DNA of 64,000 nucleotides. Source: Siderastrea radians. Taxonomy: Eukaryota > Cnidaria > Anthozoa > Scleractinia > Rhizangiidae. Under the pieces are notes generated by a model, which ran no database searches, was not told the origin of the DNA, and saw only the letters and a list, made by a program, of their open reading frames with translations. Every line of letters begins with the position of its first letter. The stretch's first letter is position 1. Below, piece after piece: positions 11,792-22,800 of the stretch. Where the stretch lies: contig OZ024894.1 in NCBI GenBank assembly GCA_964017195.1, forward strand, positions 611,501 through 675,500. Direction: 5' to 3'. Made by a program: the position numbers and the translations under genes.

Positions 11792-11820
11792 TTAATATCT
11801 TATTTCCTTTTTTCTTTCAG

Positions 11821-11844
11821 GACCAACCAGGCCGCCTACTCCAG
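11821..11844 (+). CDS. Pro/Thr linker exon (GPTRPPTPG)
   Basis: A 24-nt phase 1-1 exon with acceptor TTTCTTTCAG and donor GTAAAC. The following intron starts with (ATCA)n and the repeated segment also found at 12954 and 17295. Confidence 0.7.
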
Positions 11845-11869
11845 GTAAACCAATAATCAATCAAACAAA

Positions 11870-11903
<34 letters not shown>

Positions 11904-11905
<2 letters not shown>

Positions 11906-12108
11906 TAACTTTATTACCGTGTCTGTCTTAGCTAGCGGAGGGAAACACCCCTCTATTGGTTGGGGACACTTTTAATGTAGTTTAAACCTAGTAGCTAACA
12001 ATACAATAAATTCACAAATAAATAAACTAGTCAAAAATATTTACATTTGCATTATGATTTACAAAGAGAAACTTTGTTAGAGATACGGCTTAAATTAAAC
12101 GAGTACCC

Positions 12109-12142
<34 letters not shown>

Positions 12143-12336
12143 AACGCACCCTGCCTCTTAGCCATCGTGGAGTCAATGTGGAATGAAATGGGTAGACGCC
12201 GCTCCCGTTTTCGCCTGTCGTATTTTTGGTGGTACGATTATTTGAATAACATAACATTCTTGAATATATTTCCACTTTAGTTGGCAGCTCCTTGTAGTTA
12301 TTGTCGCTTTTCGCATTATTTATTTACCGAAAACGT
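11904..12336 (+). repeat. Intronic repeat segment S1, copy 1
   Basis: The sequence starting TTAACTTTATTACCGTGTC and ending at a GAAAACGTGCC-like end recurs at 12954-13390 and 17295-17790 with only scattered differences, each time after an (ATCA)n tract. It marks the repeated unit of the segmental array. Copy 1 ends abruptly at a transposon fragment. Confidence 0.85.
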
Positions 12337-12339
12337 GCC

Positions 12340-12427
12340 ATGATATCATGATATCATGATATTAGGCAGATATCATGATATCATCCATGATATCATGATA
12401 TCTACTTTTGACAGCGATGGCCCGCCA
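12340..12427. mobile_element. Truncated right end of the TA-flanked ATGATATC element
   Basis: ATCATGATAT iterations followed by GCGATGGCCCGCCA match the right terminus of the full element at 15143-16740. Only this end is present and it abuts S1 copy 1 directly. The fragment marks a rearrangement junction between array units. Confidence 0.75.
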
Positions 12428-12805
12428 TAGAGGGGGGCACCCACCCCCCTTGTACGCCCGAGGGCTAATTAATACTACTAAACCACACCCCATCTAGTTC
12501 AATTACATCCAACTAATTCGAGACACTGAAACCATTAGGTTTCACCGAAGAATTCGTTTGCCAAATTCCAAGATAAAAAATCTCTGTCATTATCAAAGGG
12601 AACAATGGTGTCAAGAGGCTGACGGCCATGCAATTCTTGTTTCGTTATAGGAGATAACTCAGAGCGCACTATTTGCATTTCTATGGATAACTCTTTTGAA
12701 ATCTCCGATACAAAAAATAATCACCGCTATTCATAAAACATTACCTGTTAACCTGCATAGATCGATTTGCAAAGGCTTAATATGTTATTGCATTTTTTCT
12801 TTCAG

Positions 12806-12829
12806 GACCAACCAGGCCGCCTACTCCAG
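12806..12829 (+). CDS. Pro/Thr linker exon (GPTRPPTPG)
   Basis: A 24-nt phase 1-1 exon identical to that at 11821, with acceptor TTTCTTTCAG and donor GTAAGT. It belongs to array unit P1 (12428-15140). Confidence 0.7.
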
Positions 12830-12845
12830 GTAAGTGAGAAACCAG

Positions 12846-12847
12846 AA

Positions 12848-12936
<89 letters not shown>

Positions 12937-12958
12937 GTCAATCAATCAATCAATTAAC
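12846..12958 (+). repeat. (AATC)n microsatellite
   Basis: Over 100 bp of AATC units follow the linker exon, ahead of S1 copy 2. A matching tract occurs at 17160-17295. Confidence 0.95.
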
Positions 12959-13390
12959 TTTATTACCGTGTCTGTCTTAGCTAGCGGAGGGAAACACCCC
13001 TCTATTGGTTGGGGACACTTTTAATGTAGTTTAAACCTAGTAGCTAACAATACAATAAATTCACAAATAAATAAACTAGTCAAAAATATTTACATTTGCA
13101 TTATGATTTACAAAGAGAAACTTTGTTAGAGATACGGCTTAAATTAAACGAGTAGCCATCAATCAATCAATTAATCAATCATTAACGCACCCTGCCTCTT
13201 AGCCATCGTGGAGTTAATGTGGAAGGAAATGGGTAGACGCCGCTCCCGTTTTCGCCTGTCGTATTTTTGGTGGTACGATTATTTGAATAACATAACATTG
13301 TTGAATATATTTCCACTCTAGTTGGCAGCTCCTTGTAGTTATTGTCGCTTTTCGCATTATTTATTTACCGAAAATGTGCCAAAAAATTGA
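12954..13390 (+). repeat. Intronic repeat segment S1, copy 2
   Basis: Near-identical to 11904-12336. Here it runs on uninterrupted into the intron leading to the linker exon at 13481. Confidence 0.85.
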
Positions 13391-13480
13391 AGTGTCAGAA
13401 AAATAGGAAGAAAAAAATGTGCTAACTGCACGACGAATTTGTTGACGATGAAATGTATGTTCTTCGTCTTTTTTTTTCAG

Positions 13481-13498
13481 TACCAACGACTCGTCCAG
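13481..13498 (+). CDS. Pro/Thr linker exon (VPTTRPG)
   Basis: An 18-nt phase 1-1 exon after a long T tract and CAG, with donor GTAAGT. It is one of the smallest exons in the gene, and its copy is at 17864. Confidence 0.7.
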
Positions 13499-13864
13499 GT
13501 AAGTGGTGATCGACTAAGCAGGGACCGGAATAACACATCAGTTCTTAGGAATTATTAATTGCACACCTTTAAACGAATATTTCTGGCCTAATTTTTTCGG
13601 TTTGTTTCCTAATGTAGAGATTGAGGTCCAGGCTCTGTCTTTAGCGAAAACAAAAATGAAATATTTTGCCATTATGTACCTCTTAATACCAGATTTGCTC
13701 CCCTGAATGATCAGGCCTTTATTCCCTTTCAGTCAATTCGTCGACGTGAAGTTTCTCTTTCTTGTATTTAAAATTTGGTTACATTACCAAAAGTTCCACA
13801 AATAAAGGCCAACAAACAACTGCATTAAAAGGAGGTTAATTACTTTAATTGTCGTTTTTTTAAG

Positions 13865-14221
13865 GATGCCCAAGCTATAGGATCCTTAGTGAGGCTGGCC
13901 GCAACAAAAACTACCGTGGCGTTGTAAAATGTGACAGCCGTTTATCTAAGGGCTGGTACAGGTTCGTAGGTGCTGCGGGCAGGCAGATGCCAACCCAGTG
14001 TGTGCCTGTACGTCAATGTGGTACCCACGCCCCTGGTTGGCTCACTGGTGGACATCCTTCTGTGGGTCAAGGAGCTGTCCAACGCCGTGTGTGCTTTCAC
14101 TGGAGTGGCAGCTGTTGTCGATGGTCTCTTAACATTCGAGTGCAAAATTGTGGAGCCTTCTTCGTTTATGAGTTGTCCAGACCTCCCGCTTGCAGTTTAC
14201 GTTTCTGTGGTGACAGTTTAG
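13865..14221 (+). CDS. D8C domain exon 5
   Basis: A 357-nt phase 1-1 exon starting CPSYRILSEAGRNKNYRG. It contains GWYRFVGAAGRQMP, CVPVRQCGTHAPGW, SGSCCRW, VQNCGAFFVYEL and RFCGDS. Nearly identical to exon 6 at 18430 over its whole length. The only Trp-region change noted is KGW for the usual KAW. Confidence 0.9.
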
Positions 14222-14235
14222 GTAAGGGATGACTT

Positions 14236-15140
14236 AATTAGTCTAGTCTAGTCTAGTCTAGTCCACTTTAGCACGATAGGCTGGAAGGGAGACTGGAGAG
14301 AGAGTTTTTTTTGTTTTTTGTTTGTGTTGTTGAAATATAAAAATGGCCTTAAATTAATAGCTGAGTATATCATTTGCAAGAGCTAGGGACCAGCATGTTT
14401 AGTACGTTCTTGTGCCGTCGCTCATTTGTTCTTCGTGAACGGACCGTTTATAGGTCCGTTTATCCTCTTGTCCTCTATTAGAATATTATAACTGACTCAT
14501 GATATTTTTAGAATATCTCCTTGCATTATTTTTTTCTGATTAATCTCAAATTAGCGTGTAAATCAGGGTTCTGTTCTTGGTTTTAACCGTCGGACGTACA
14601 AGCAAAGTCACACCCCTTGGTACAAGGGGGAGGGGAGGGGGCGGTGATTGCACCCCTCCTCTGGGTTTTTACTGCATTTCAATATTTTGGAGAGATTTTG
14701 CCTTTGGTAGAAGCGTTTGATGTACTCTACAAGACGAGGTATATTTTATGGGTTGGGGCGCTGCTGGGGGCGTGTGACATCATGCAAGATGGCGGCCATA
14801 TTTGTCGCCATCTTGGACTTTACCAAAAATTACAAAAAAACGGCGGAAACTTAAAATTGTTGATGCTATTCATGTAAAATATGACATAATTAAACACTTT
14901 GCTGCTTTTTGTGTACAATTTCTGCTTGTTTTCACCTAAAAAGGCGAAAAACACAGTTTTACACAAAAATGGCTTGACCACCTGCTACTTATGACGTCGT
15001 AACTCGTAACCATAGCAACCTACTCTCACCAAACTAGCCCCAAAATGTGTCTAAGGAATATGCCTACAGCTACTGAAAACGGCAGGTGCTGATGAAAAAT
15101 CGTCTTGGAAAAATTCAAGGTAAACCTTATGGGGGAGGGG
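14236..15140 (+). repeat. Duplicated intron segment after D8C exon 5
   Basis: A (CTAGT)n tract is followed by about 850 bp of sequence that recurs after D8C exon 6. There it is split by the foldback element and Polinton and resumes at 36791-37612. The copy here has no insertion and so preserves the empty site GTTTGTG at 14320-14326. No exon seen. Confidence 0.85.
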
Positions 15141-15142
15141 TA

Positions 15143-16740
15143 TGGCGGGCCATCGCTGTCATTAAAGGAGATATCATGATATCATGAATGATATCATGAT
15201 ATCTGCCTAATATCATGATATCGTGATATCATGATATCATGATATCATGACGTTAGGATATCACAACGATAAGATCTCGTTCAATTCGTAAACCATTTTG
15301 CAAATGTGTTGTCATAGTTAATCATTTCGCAAATGCCTTGTTATCAGTGTTATTTTTAATGTCTGACTTTTGAAATTACCACGCTGAGTTGACGTTCACT
15401 ACGGCCATCAGTAACCGGAAAAAATCGTGTGTCATTATTACTTCTGCGAACCGTGACTTTGTCCTCGTGCTGGGCGTGCTTCAAGATGACCTTGAGGCCT
15501 GTACATGCGTTAATGGACACTTATGCTCTGGAAAGAGCAACACTGTATGGGCTAGCTTAGCTAAGTGTGTGGTTGCCCGTCCCCAGTGAGCACGTGCTTT
15601 AGCTGGGCTTTTGCCTGATTCTTGGAAGCTGTTTTGTCAATAGCAAGGGGGGAAACCGGAAAGACTAAAGTTAAGGATAGCAAGTTTTTGAAAAGCTATT
15701 TCATCTGTAGACTGAAGAATTGTTTTCGCAAACTCTTAAAATTGGCCAGCCCGCAATAGGTGGTGCAACTTAAGCTTAACGCTCGTTACCCCTAGTTGTC
15801 CCACGCCGTGTAACGGCTGTGTAGCTAGTCTGCTGACAAATTATATCCGACGGCTATCCACGGCAAATAATCTATACCAAACCATAACTTTCCTTCTTTT
15901 ATTTGCCGTAGAATTCCGGAAATAACGCGACCCCTCCCCTAGAGAGAAACGCCTACCCTAAAGTAACGTTAATGCATGTGTAGTGACCTTGGGATGAAAC
16001 CCTACCAAAAGTAATGGCCACCCGAAAATATGGGATCTAATGAGTTGAGGGAAACCTAAGCTTTGAAAGGAAGGTATGTTCTCTCAAGACCAGCCCCTAT
16101 ATTGTCAGTTCACTGTGGTGATACGATACTTGGAACTACTTTTACCTTGGGAGGGGTAAGTTAAAGGATTGGAGGGGGAAGGGTTTGCATGCGACTGTTA
16201 CGCTTTGTTTTTTTTTTCTCCGATGGCGTGTGTCGTTCTGATCTTCAACTCTAGTCAACATTTCAGATCAAAGCGAAAAAACCGTCTGTCCTATTTGTAG
16301 CAATTATACTGACTCACACAAAATACACCGACTCGTCATGGTATTTTTCAACATTATTCTTACTAATTTTCTCGCATATCATGGTATTTTCTCGAGTTGT
16401 CTTTTTAACTGCTGGGCTGAGCTCTTCCATGGAACTGACGAGGGGAAGCTCCAGAACTACACACACACAAAAAAAATCAACGCTTTAAACACTGTTAAAG
16501 TAACACGATTAAGGAAAGCCGTACTGTTGGTTGTGGGTAGATTTATTTTATGAACAGGCTGTAAAGTCAGACATTAATAAAACACTGATAACAAGGCATT
16601 TGCCAAATGGTTAACTGTGACAATACATTTGCTAAATGGTTTACGAATTAAACGAGATCTTATCGTAGTGATATCCTAACGTGATATTAGGCAGATATCA
16701 TGATATCATGATATCTACTTTTGAAAGCGATGGCCCGCCA
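15143..16740. mobile_element. 1.6-kb TA-flanked DNA element with ATGATATC arrays
   Basis: Left end TGGCGGGCCATCGCTGTC and right end complementary to it (GCGATGGCCCGCCA) are flanked by TA (15141-15142 and 16741-16742). Inverted subterminal regions of about 200 bp contain ATATCATGAT iterations, then GTTAGGATATCAC..AACGATAAGATCTCG on one side and its complement on the other. No transposase is recognisable, so it is likely a non-autonomous Tc1/mariner-like element judging from the TA target. The related array unit near 37605-37620 lacks it. Confidence 0.75.
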
Positions 16741-17118
16741 TAGAGGGGGGCACCCACCCCCCTTGTACGCCCGAGGGCTAATTAATACTACTAAACCACA
16801 CCCCATCTAGTTCAATTACATCCAACTAATTCGAGACACTGAAACCATTAGGTTTCACCGAAGAATTCGTTTGCCAAATTCCAAGATAAAAAATCTCTGT
16901 CATCATCAAAGGGAACAATGGTGTCAAGAGGCTGACGGCCATGCAATTCTTGTTTCGTTATAGGAGATAACTCAGAGCGCACTATTTGCATTTCTATGGA
17001 TAACTCTTTCGAAAACTCCGATACAAAAAATAATCACCGCTATTCATAAAACATTACCTGTTAACCTGCATAGATCGATTTGCAAAGGGATAATGTGTTA
17101 TTGCATTTTTTCTTTCAG

Positions 17119-17142
17119 GACCAACCAATCCGCCTACTCCAG
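17119..17142 (+). CDS. Pro/Thr linker exon (GPTNPPTPG)
   Basis: A 24-nt phase 1-1 exon. It is the unit-P2 counterpart of 12806 with Arg replaced by Asn. Acceptor TTTCTTTCAG, donor GTAAGT. Confidence 0.7.
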
Positions 17143-17159
17143 GTAAGTGAGAAACCAGA

Positions 17160-17160
17160 A

Positions 17161-17229
<69 letters not shown>

Positions 17230-17295
17230 GTCAATCAATCCATCGATTGATCGATTGATGGATGGATGGATGGATCAATCAATCAATCAATCAAT
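17160..17295 (+). repeat. (AATC)n microsatellite with inverted (GATT/GGAT) insert
   Basis: A tetranucleotide array as at 12846, but interrupted at 17242-17275 by CATCGATTGATCGATTG and GGAT units that can fold back on the main array. Confidence 0.9.
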
Positions 17296-17506
17296 TAACT
17301 TTATTACCGTGTCAGTCTAAGCTAGCGTAGGGAAAGACCCCTCTATTGGTTGGGGACACTTTTAATGTAGCTAGCGCTAAAAACCTATTAGCTAACAAAA
17401 AAAATCAATACAAAAATAAATAAACTAGTCAAAAATATTTATAGTGGCATTATGATTTACAAAGAGAAACTTTGTTAGAAATACGGCTTAAATTAAACGA
17501 GTAGCC

Positions 17507-17543
<37 letters not shown>

Positions 17544-17790
17544 CAATCAATCAATCAATCAATCAAAAATCCAATCAATCAATCAATGCCCTTAGCCATC
17601 GTGAAGTCAATGTGGAAGGAAATGGGTAGATGCCGCTCCCATTTTCGCCTGTCGTATTTTTGATGATAAGATTATTTGAATAACACAATATTGTTGAAGA
17701 TATTTCCACTTTAGTTGGCAGCTCCGAATAATTATTGTCGCTATTCGCATTATTTATTTGCGGAAAATGTGCCAAAAAATTGAAGTGTCA
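17295..17790 (+). repeat. Intronic repeat segment S1, copy 3
   Basis: Third copy of the S1 segment, more diverged than copies 1 and 2, with an internal (AATC)n expansion at 17505-17590. Confidence 0.85.
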
Positions 17791-17863
17791 GAAAAATAGG
17801 AAGAAAAAAAAGTGCTAACTACACGACGAAATTTTTGACGATAAAATTCGTTTTTTTTTTCAG

Positions 17864-17881
17864 TACCAACGACTCGTCCAG
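17864..17881 (+). CDS. Pro/Thr linker exon (VPTTRPG)
   Basis: An 18-nt phase 1-1 exon identical to 13481-13498, with T-rich acceptor and GTAAGT donor. Confidence 0.7.
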
Positions 17882-17954
17882 GTAAGTGAGGATCGACTCA
17901 GCAGGGGATTAATACCAGTACTACTTGACAATGAAATTAATGTATTTCTTTCAG

Positions 17955-17975
17955 TACCGATGACTCGTCCATTAG
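17955..17975 (+). CDS. Extra linker exon (VPMTRPLG)
   Basis: A 21-nt phase 1-1 exon with acceptor TTTCTTTCAG and donor GTAGGT, 73 bp after the previous linker. It has no counterpart in unit P1. It looks like a local duplication of the preceding exon with changes. Inclusion in mRNA is uncertain because the spacing from the upstream donor is short. Confidence 0.5.
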
Positions 17976-18429
17976 GTAGGTGGTGATCGACCAAACACGA
18001 AATATGCCATTCATTGTTTATTTCCTCAGCTAGGGATGTATCCGGATAAAACAAAAATGCAACCTTTTTTCTTTTTTTCATTCTCTGTAGTGAACCTAGC
18101 ATCAGTTCTTAGGAATTAACAATTGCACAACTTTAGATGAAAATTTGTGGCCTAATTTTTTCGTTCTGTTTCCTTATGTAGAAATTGAGGTTCAGGCTCT
18201 CTGTCTTTAGCGAAAACAAAAATGAAATATTTTGCCATTATGTACCTCTTAATACCAGATTTGCTCCCCTGAATGATCAGGCCTTTATTCCCTTTCAGTC
18301 AATTCGTCGACGTGAAGTTTCTCTTTCTTGTATTTAAAATTTGGTTACGTTACCAAAAGTTCCACAAATAAAGGCCAACAAACAACTGCATTAAAAGGAG
18401 GTTAATTACTTTTATCGTCATTTTTTTAG

Positions 18430-18786
18430 GATGCCCAAGCTATAGGATCCTGAGTGAGGCTGACCGCAACAAAAACTACCGTGGCGTTGTAAAATGTGAC
18501 AGCGGTTTACCTAAGGCCTGGTACAGGTTCGTAGGTGCTGCGGGCAGGCAGATGCCAACCCAGTGTGTGCCTGTACGTCAATGTGGTACCCACGCCCCTG
18601 GTTGGCTCACTGGTGGACATCCTTCTGTGGGCCAAGGAGCTGTCCAACGCCGTGTGTGCTTTCACTGGAGTGGCAGCTGTTGTCGATGGTCTCTTAACAT
18701 TCGAGTGCAAAATTGTGGAGCCTTCTTCGTTTATGAGTTGTCCAGACCTCCCGCTTGCAGTTTACGTTTCTGTGGTGACAGTTTAG
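18430..18786 (+). CDS. D8C domain exon 6
   Basis: A 357-nt phase 1-1 exon nearly identical to exon 5, beginning CPSYRILSEADRNKNYRG with the usual KAWYRF. The flanking intron sequence is also shared, so the whole unit was duplicated recently. The Polinton complex lies in the intron that follows. Confidence 0.9.
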
Positions 18787-19402
18787 GTAAGGGATAACTT
18801 AATTAGTCTAGTCTAGTCTAGTCTAGTTTAGTCTAGTCTAGTCTAGTCTAGTCTCGTCCACTTTAGCACGATAGACTGGAGAAGGGAGACTGGTAAGGGT
18901 GAAGGTGGTCATAGAGTGTTGTTTGTTTTTTGTTTGTGCACAGGTAACCCAAGCTCACTATTTTAGGCTTTCAAACGCAGCCATCCAACTCTCTTGTCGA
19001 CGATTATAAGAGTTTGTATGGGAAATCTTACTTGCACTTCTAAAACCGAAACAAAATCGTCTACGAAACTCACCGTCCTCGTTTTCTTGTAGTTTCCTAG
19101 TATATCCCCCCAACTCTTTTATTAAATGTATTTAATATTTCACGAGCGCGTCAACTTTTCAGCTCCAGCAGTACACGAATACAAGAGTTTATATGGAAAA
19201 TATAACGCCCGCTAAAAATGTGCTTAATGTAAAATAAAGTTGTCTTTTTAACTCACCTTTGGCTCATTCATGTGTTTCCCAGTGTTTTTACAGCGGTTTA
19301 GGCCTCGAAGGATCAATAAAACACCTCTCTGAGCGAGTCGCTTTTCCACCCTGAGAAGCCAAGAGAGAAGCGAAGCGAAGGTTGGAAGCCGTCTCCTGAC
19401 CG

Positions 19403-19408
19403 TTGACG
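19403..19408 (+). repeat. Polinton target-site duplication, left (TTGACG)
   Basis: Six bases immediately before the left TIR, identical to 35213-35218. Six-bp duplications are the rule for Polintons. The intact sequence of the other foldback arm (near 36320) shows one copy, confirming the pre-insertion site. Confidence 0.95.
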
Positions 19409-19811
19409 AGTAGTTTAAGAAATGGGGGTATCAGCACATCAGTCAAATTTTCTGTCAAATTAAACAGAAATTATTTCCAGTCAAATTCAAACATCAGTCA
19501 AATTTTCTGTCAAATTAAACAGAAATTATTTCCAGTCAAATTCAGCCGGCAAAATCTTTAGCGAAATATACCCAAACCAGTCGGAGCCCATCAGTCAAAT
19601 ATACCCACAATTTCAGACACGAACGCGGTGGCAAATTAACAAAACGGGGTTGCCAAGATTTCGCCTAACTTGTCACGCTATTTTATATGAATATATCCAA
19701 AATTTCATATAAAATTTAACCGAAAAATATTCAAAGTCTTAAGTGACCGTAAGCATAACTTGTCACGCCATTTTTATGAATATATCTTTTGTCGTCGAAG
19801 CAGCTGAGTGA
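19409..19811 (+). repeat. Polinton left terminal inverted repeat (403 bp)
   Basis: It matches the reverse complement of 34810-35212 over its full length, with no difference found by eye. It contains two direct copies of a 55-bp unit (from 19436 and 19491) with CAGTCAAATT words. The last 81 bp overlap the 3' end of the PolB gene. Confidence 0.95.
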
Positions 19812-22800
19812 TGTTTTATTCACCACATAGCTACCAATTCGATGTTTTTCACTTTTGATTAGTCTCATCATATGACGCATCTGTTTTTGGTTGAAAAGCG
19901 TATCCTTATAATTCTCGTGTTTTATTTTTTGTTTTATCACATTCTTTTTTATTCCCTTTGCTGTGCGACTACCCTTTTTATTACCTTTCATATAAGAATA
20001 CATTTTTGACCTCAAACCAACAAACTCCACGATTGGGATTCCTGCTGCTTCATCCTTGAATTTACCAATGACTTTCTTGTTTGTGCTATCAAAAAATGGG
20101 CTATCCTTTGGATAATCACTGTTATCAAAAAGATGTTTGTCTTTCCAAAAATCTTGATAAACATCATCTGCTTCAATTTCATACATCAGACTGTCAGTAT
20201 CTGTGAACAGCAACCGGGCTTTGTCACCATACTTATTTTTAATGTAATTGTAATGAAAATCATACATTAATGTTTTTGATAAGTCTAGGATGCACATTCC
20301 AACATATGCCGGTCTGTTCAATGTCAAAGTTGGTTTGGTTTTATGAACGGCAACTAAATCCTCATTAAATATTTTGCAGCTTATGAAACTCGGCCTGCTG
20401 GCCCACTTTAATAGTTGTTCTTCATCAGTTATAAGTTTGATATCCTGTCGCTTTCTCAGATTCTCCATCGTCTTTCCAAACACTGAATTATTCATCAACT
20501 TGAAAAAATCCTTCTCAAAAGAGTTCTTTGCCCCTGCTCTCTTTTTTGTATTAAAATCGATGTAAGGTTTCAACCATGGACTCTGATCGAATTCGAGAGC
20601 TCTATGAATCTTCGTCAGTTTCAACCCCAAAGACATATAGAGTTGCAAGTTGCGATAATGTAAAACATATTTCTCTTTATTCAACAACGTTGGCACCAAC
20701 TTTTCAACCAGTCCAACCTTTACTTTGAATTTTTCAGCAATTTCTCGACAATACGGTGACAACATATCTTCAGTTACTTTAATTTTTTCTGCTGCCAGTG
20801 GATAGTCGTTGTGGAGATCATGCAACTCCTCTGGATATTCCAAATCGACCTCTAATACCAATCCTTTTTCCGACTCATCATTATACTTGGATAAATCCAC
20901 CTCTTCTTCAGTCAACCATTTGAACCCGCCTGTTGGAAGATATTGGCTCATTGCCCAACCATAAAGATTGTTTGCATCCAGATACATGATGTATTTTGAT
21001 GCCTCCTCCGGATTGTAGTTTTTCATATACTTGTTGTTCGCCTTTCCATATCGATTAGCGATATAACTGATCCCCCCACGCATACCTTTTTCAATGAATT
21101 GAAACATATCAACATCACTTATCAACTCCAATTCAATATTTGTCATTTTCAACATTGCATCCCAACTCAGACCGGGTGATGTGAAATAATGAGCAGGATC
21201 CAATTCATAGTATTCTTGACATGCTTTGCGGAAATTTTCAAAAACATCAGCCAACAACAAAATATCCGATTTGAGATATAGATCGTGATACTCTCCCATT
21301 GATGATAGACCAAATTCGTTCCAAACATTCTGTGCATGTTGATACTCTTCATCTGTGATATGTTCATTATTCAAAATACTGAAAAAATCTTCTTTCTTCG
21401 GCAACCTGCTGTCCTCAAACTTTTCAAAACTATTCATATAGTCGTAAGGATAGACACCTTTCTTTGTCATCAAACTCAATTGCTCACCTTGAAATACTTG
21501 CCCAGTGTGTTTAAACGCTTCAGCAGGAAGATTATTCACCAAATTACTCAATGACGAGCTCATGAATTGAAAGCTGTCGATGAACACAAGGTGTCGACCC
21601 AACATGAAGGCAAGGTATTTCTCCATGTTACAGGGAATGACATTTATGCTCATCTCATGTTTCTTTCCTTCTTTATCAAAATATGCATTTTCTTTCACAA
21701 TATTACCAATCTCCTGCATTATAAAGTGACTGTCATACCCCTTGAGATTGTGAAACACCACAGGTATTTTATCAGTCAATTGGAAATTTAGATTACATTT
21801 TTCATGTGCTGAGCCTCTATATTTACCGGTAACATGACAGTGATCTCTTACTCTAACATCACTTTCCTTATAAGGTGTCTTGCAGATGTGACATTCTTCA
21901 GCTCTTTTGAAACTTTCCTTATCCTCGTCTGTCATTTCCATAGGTTTTGAGAAGTGTTCCATCTCAACCTCTTGGCAGTATTTAACTTCGGCCAGCATAT
22001 CATTAATGAACTTGTTAATGGCCATTTCTCCTCTGTAAATTTTGGCTGGTTTTGAAAATTTATCGTCATAATAGCAAACAACTTTATAACCATATCCACA
22101 AGCCGTATGTTTTTGATATTGTTCAGTGCGGGATTTTTGCGGAGCTTTCTCATCAACTTTTTCGGTGATGGCTTCAAAATCAGCATAAATTACGAAAGGC
22201 GCTGGTAACTTTCTGCGATAATTTTTGAAAGCAATTTTTGATCCAGGTCCTGGCATATTAATGGATTGTTTCCCATTAATTTCAATACAATCAACTTTGT
22301 GTTTTTCAAGACGCTCTTTTGAGCTAAAACATTGAAGACAGTACCTACAAAAGTGTTTTCTCTCTTTGTGTTTTGTTTGATTGTACATAAATTTATCGAA
22401 ATCCTTTAATAAACAATAATGTTTCACCTCTCCTTCGGTTATTAAGAGCAGATCCAAACAATTGTGGAACTTTTCTTTTGAAGTGTAAATCGGATACTTT
22501 TGCTTTTCCTCATAACCGTAGACAAAAACACAAATATTATTCTGTTTCTCTATTTTATTGTATTGTTTCACAGAAACTGGAAACTCAATTCCTGAGTAAT
22601 CCAATTTTTCTACATATTTTTTATCACACTCTTTTATTCTCTGTGGATTTTTATTCTGTGGTAAGAGGTGACGAATGTGACACCAACGAAAACATTCATT
22701 GTCATTATTTTTCATGTTTATAATCCCTTTAGCTGGGTGACGAAGCTCTTTGGGTAATGGAATATATGAAGAACCTCTGAGTGGCCTGTACTTTACAACA

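Noticed and set aside
14617..14877. 86-aa open frame after D8C exon 5
   Set aside because: Falls in the duplicated intron segment; the paralogous copy at 37100-37350 does not keep it.
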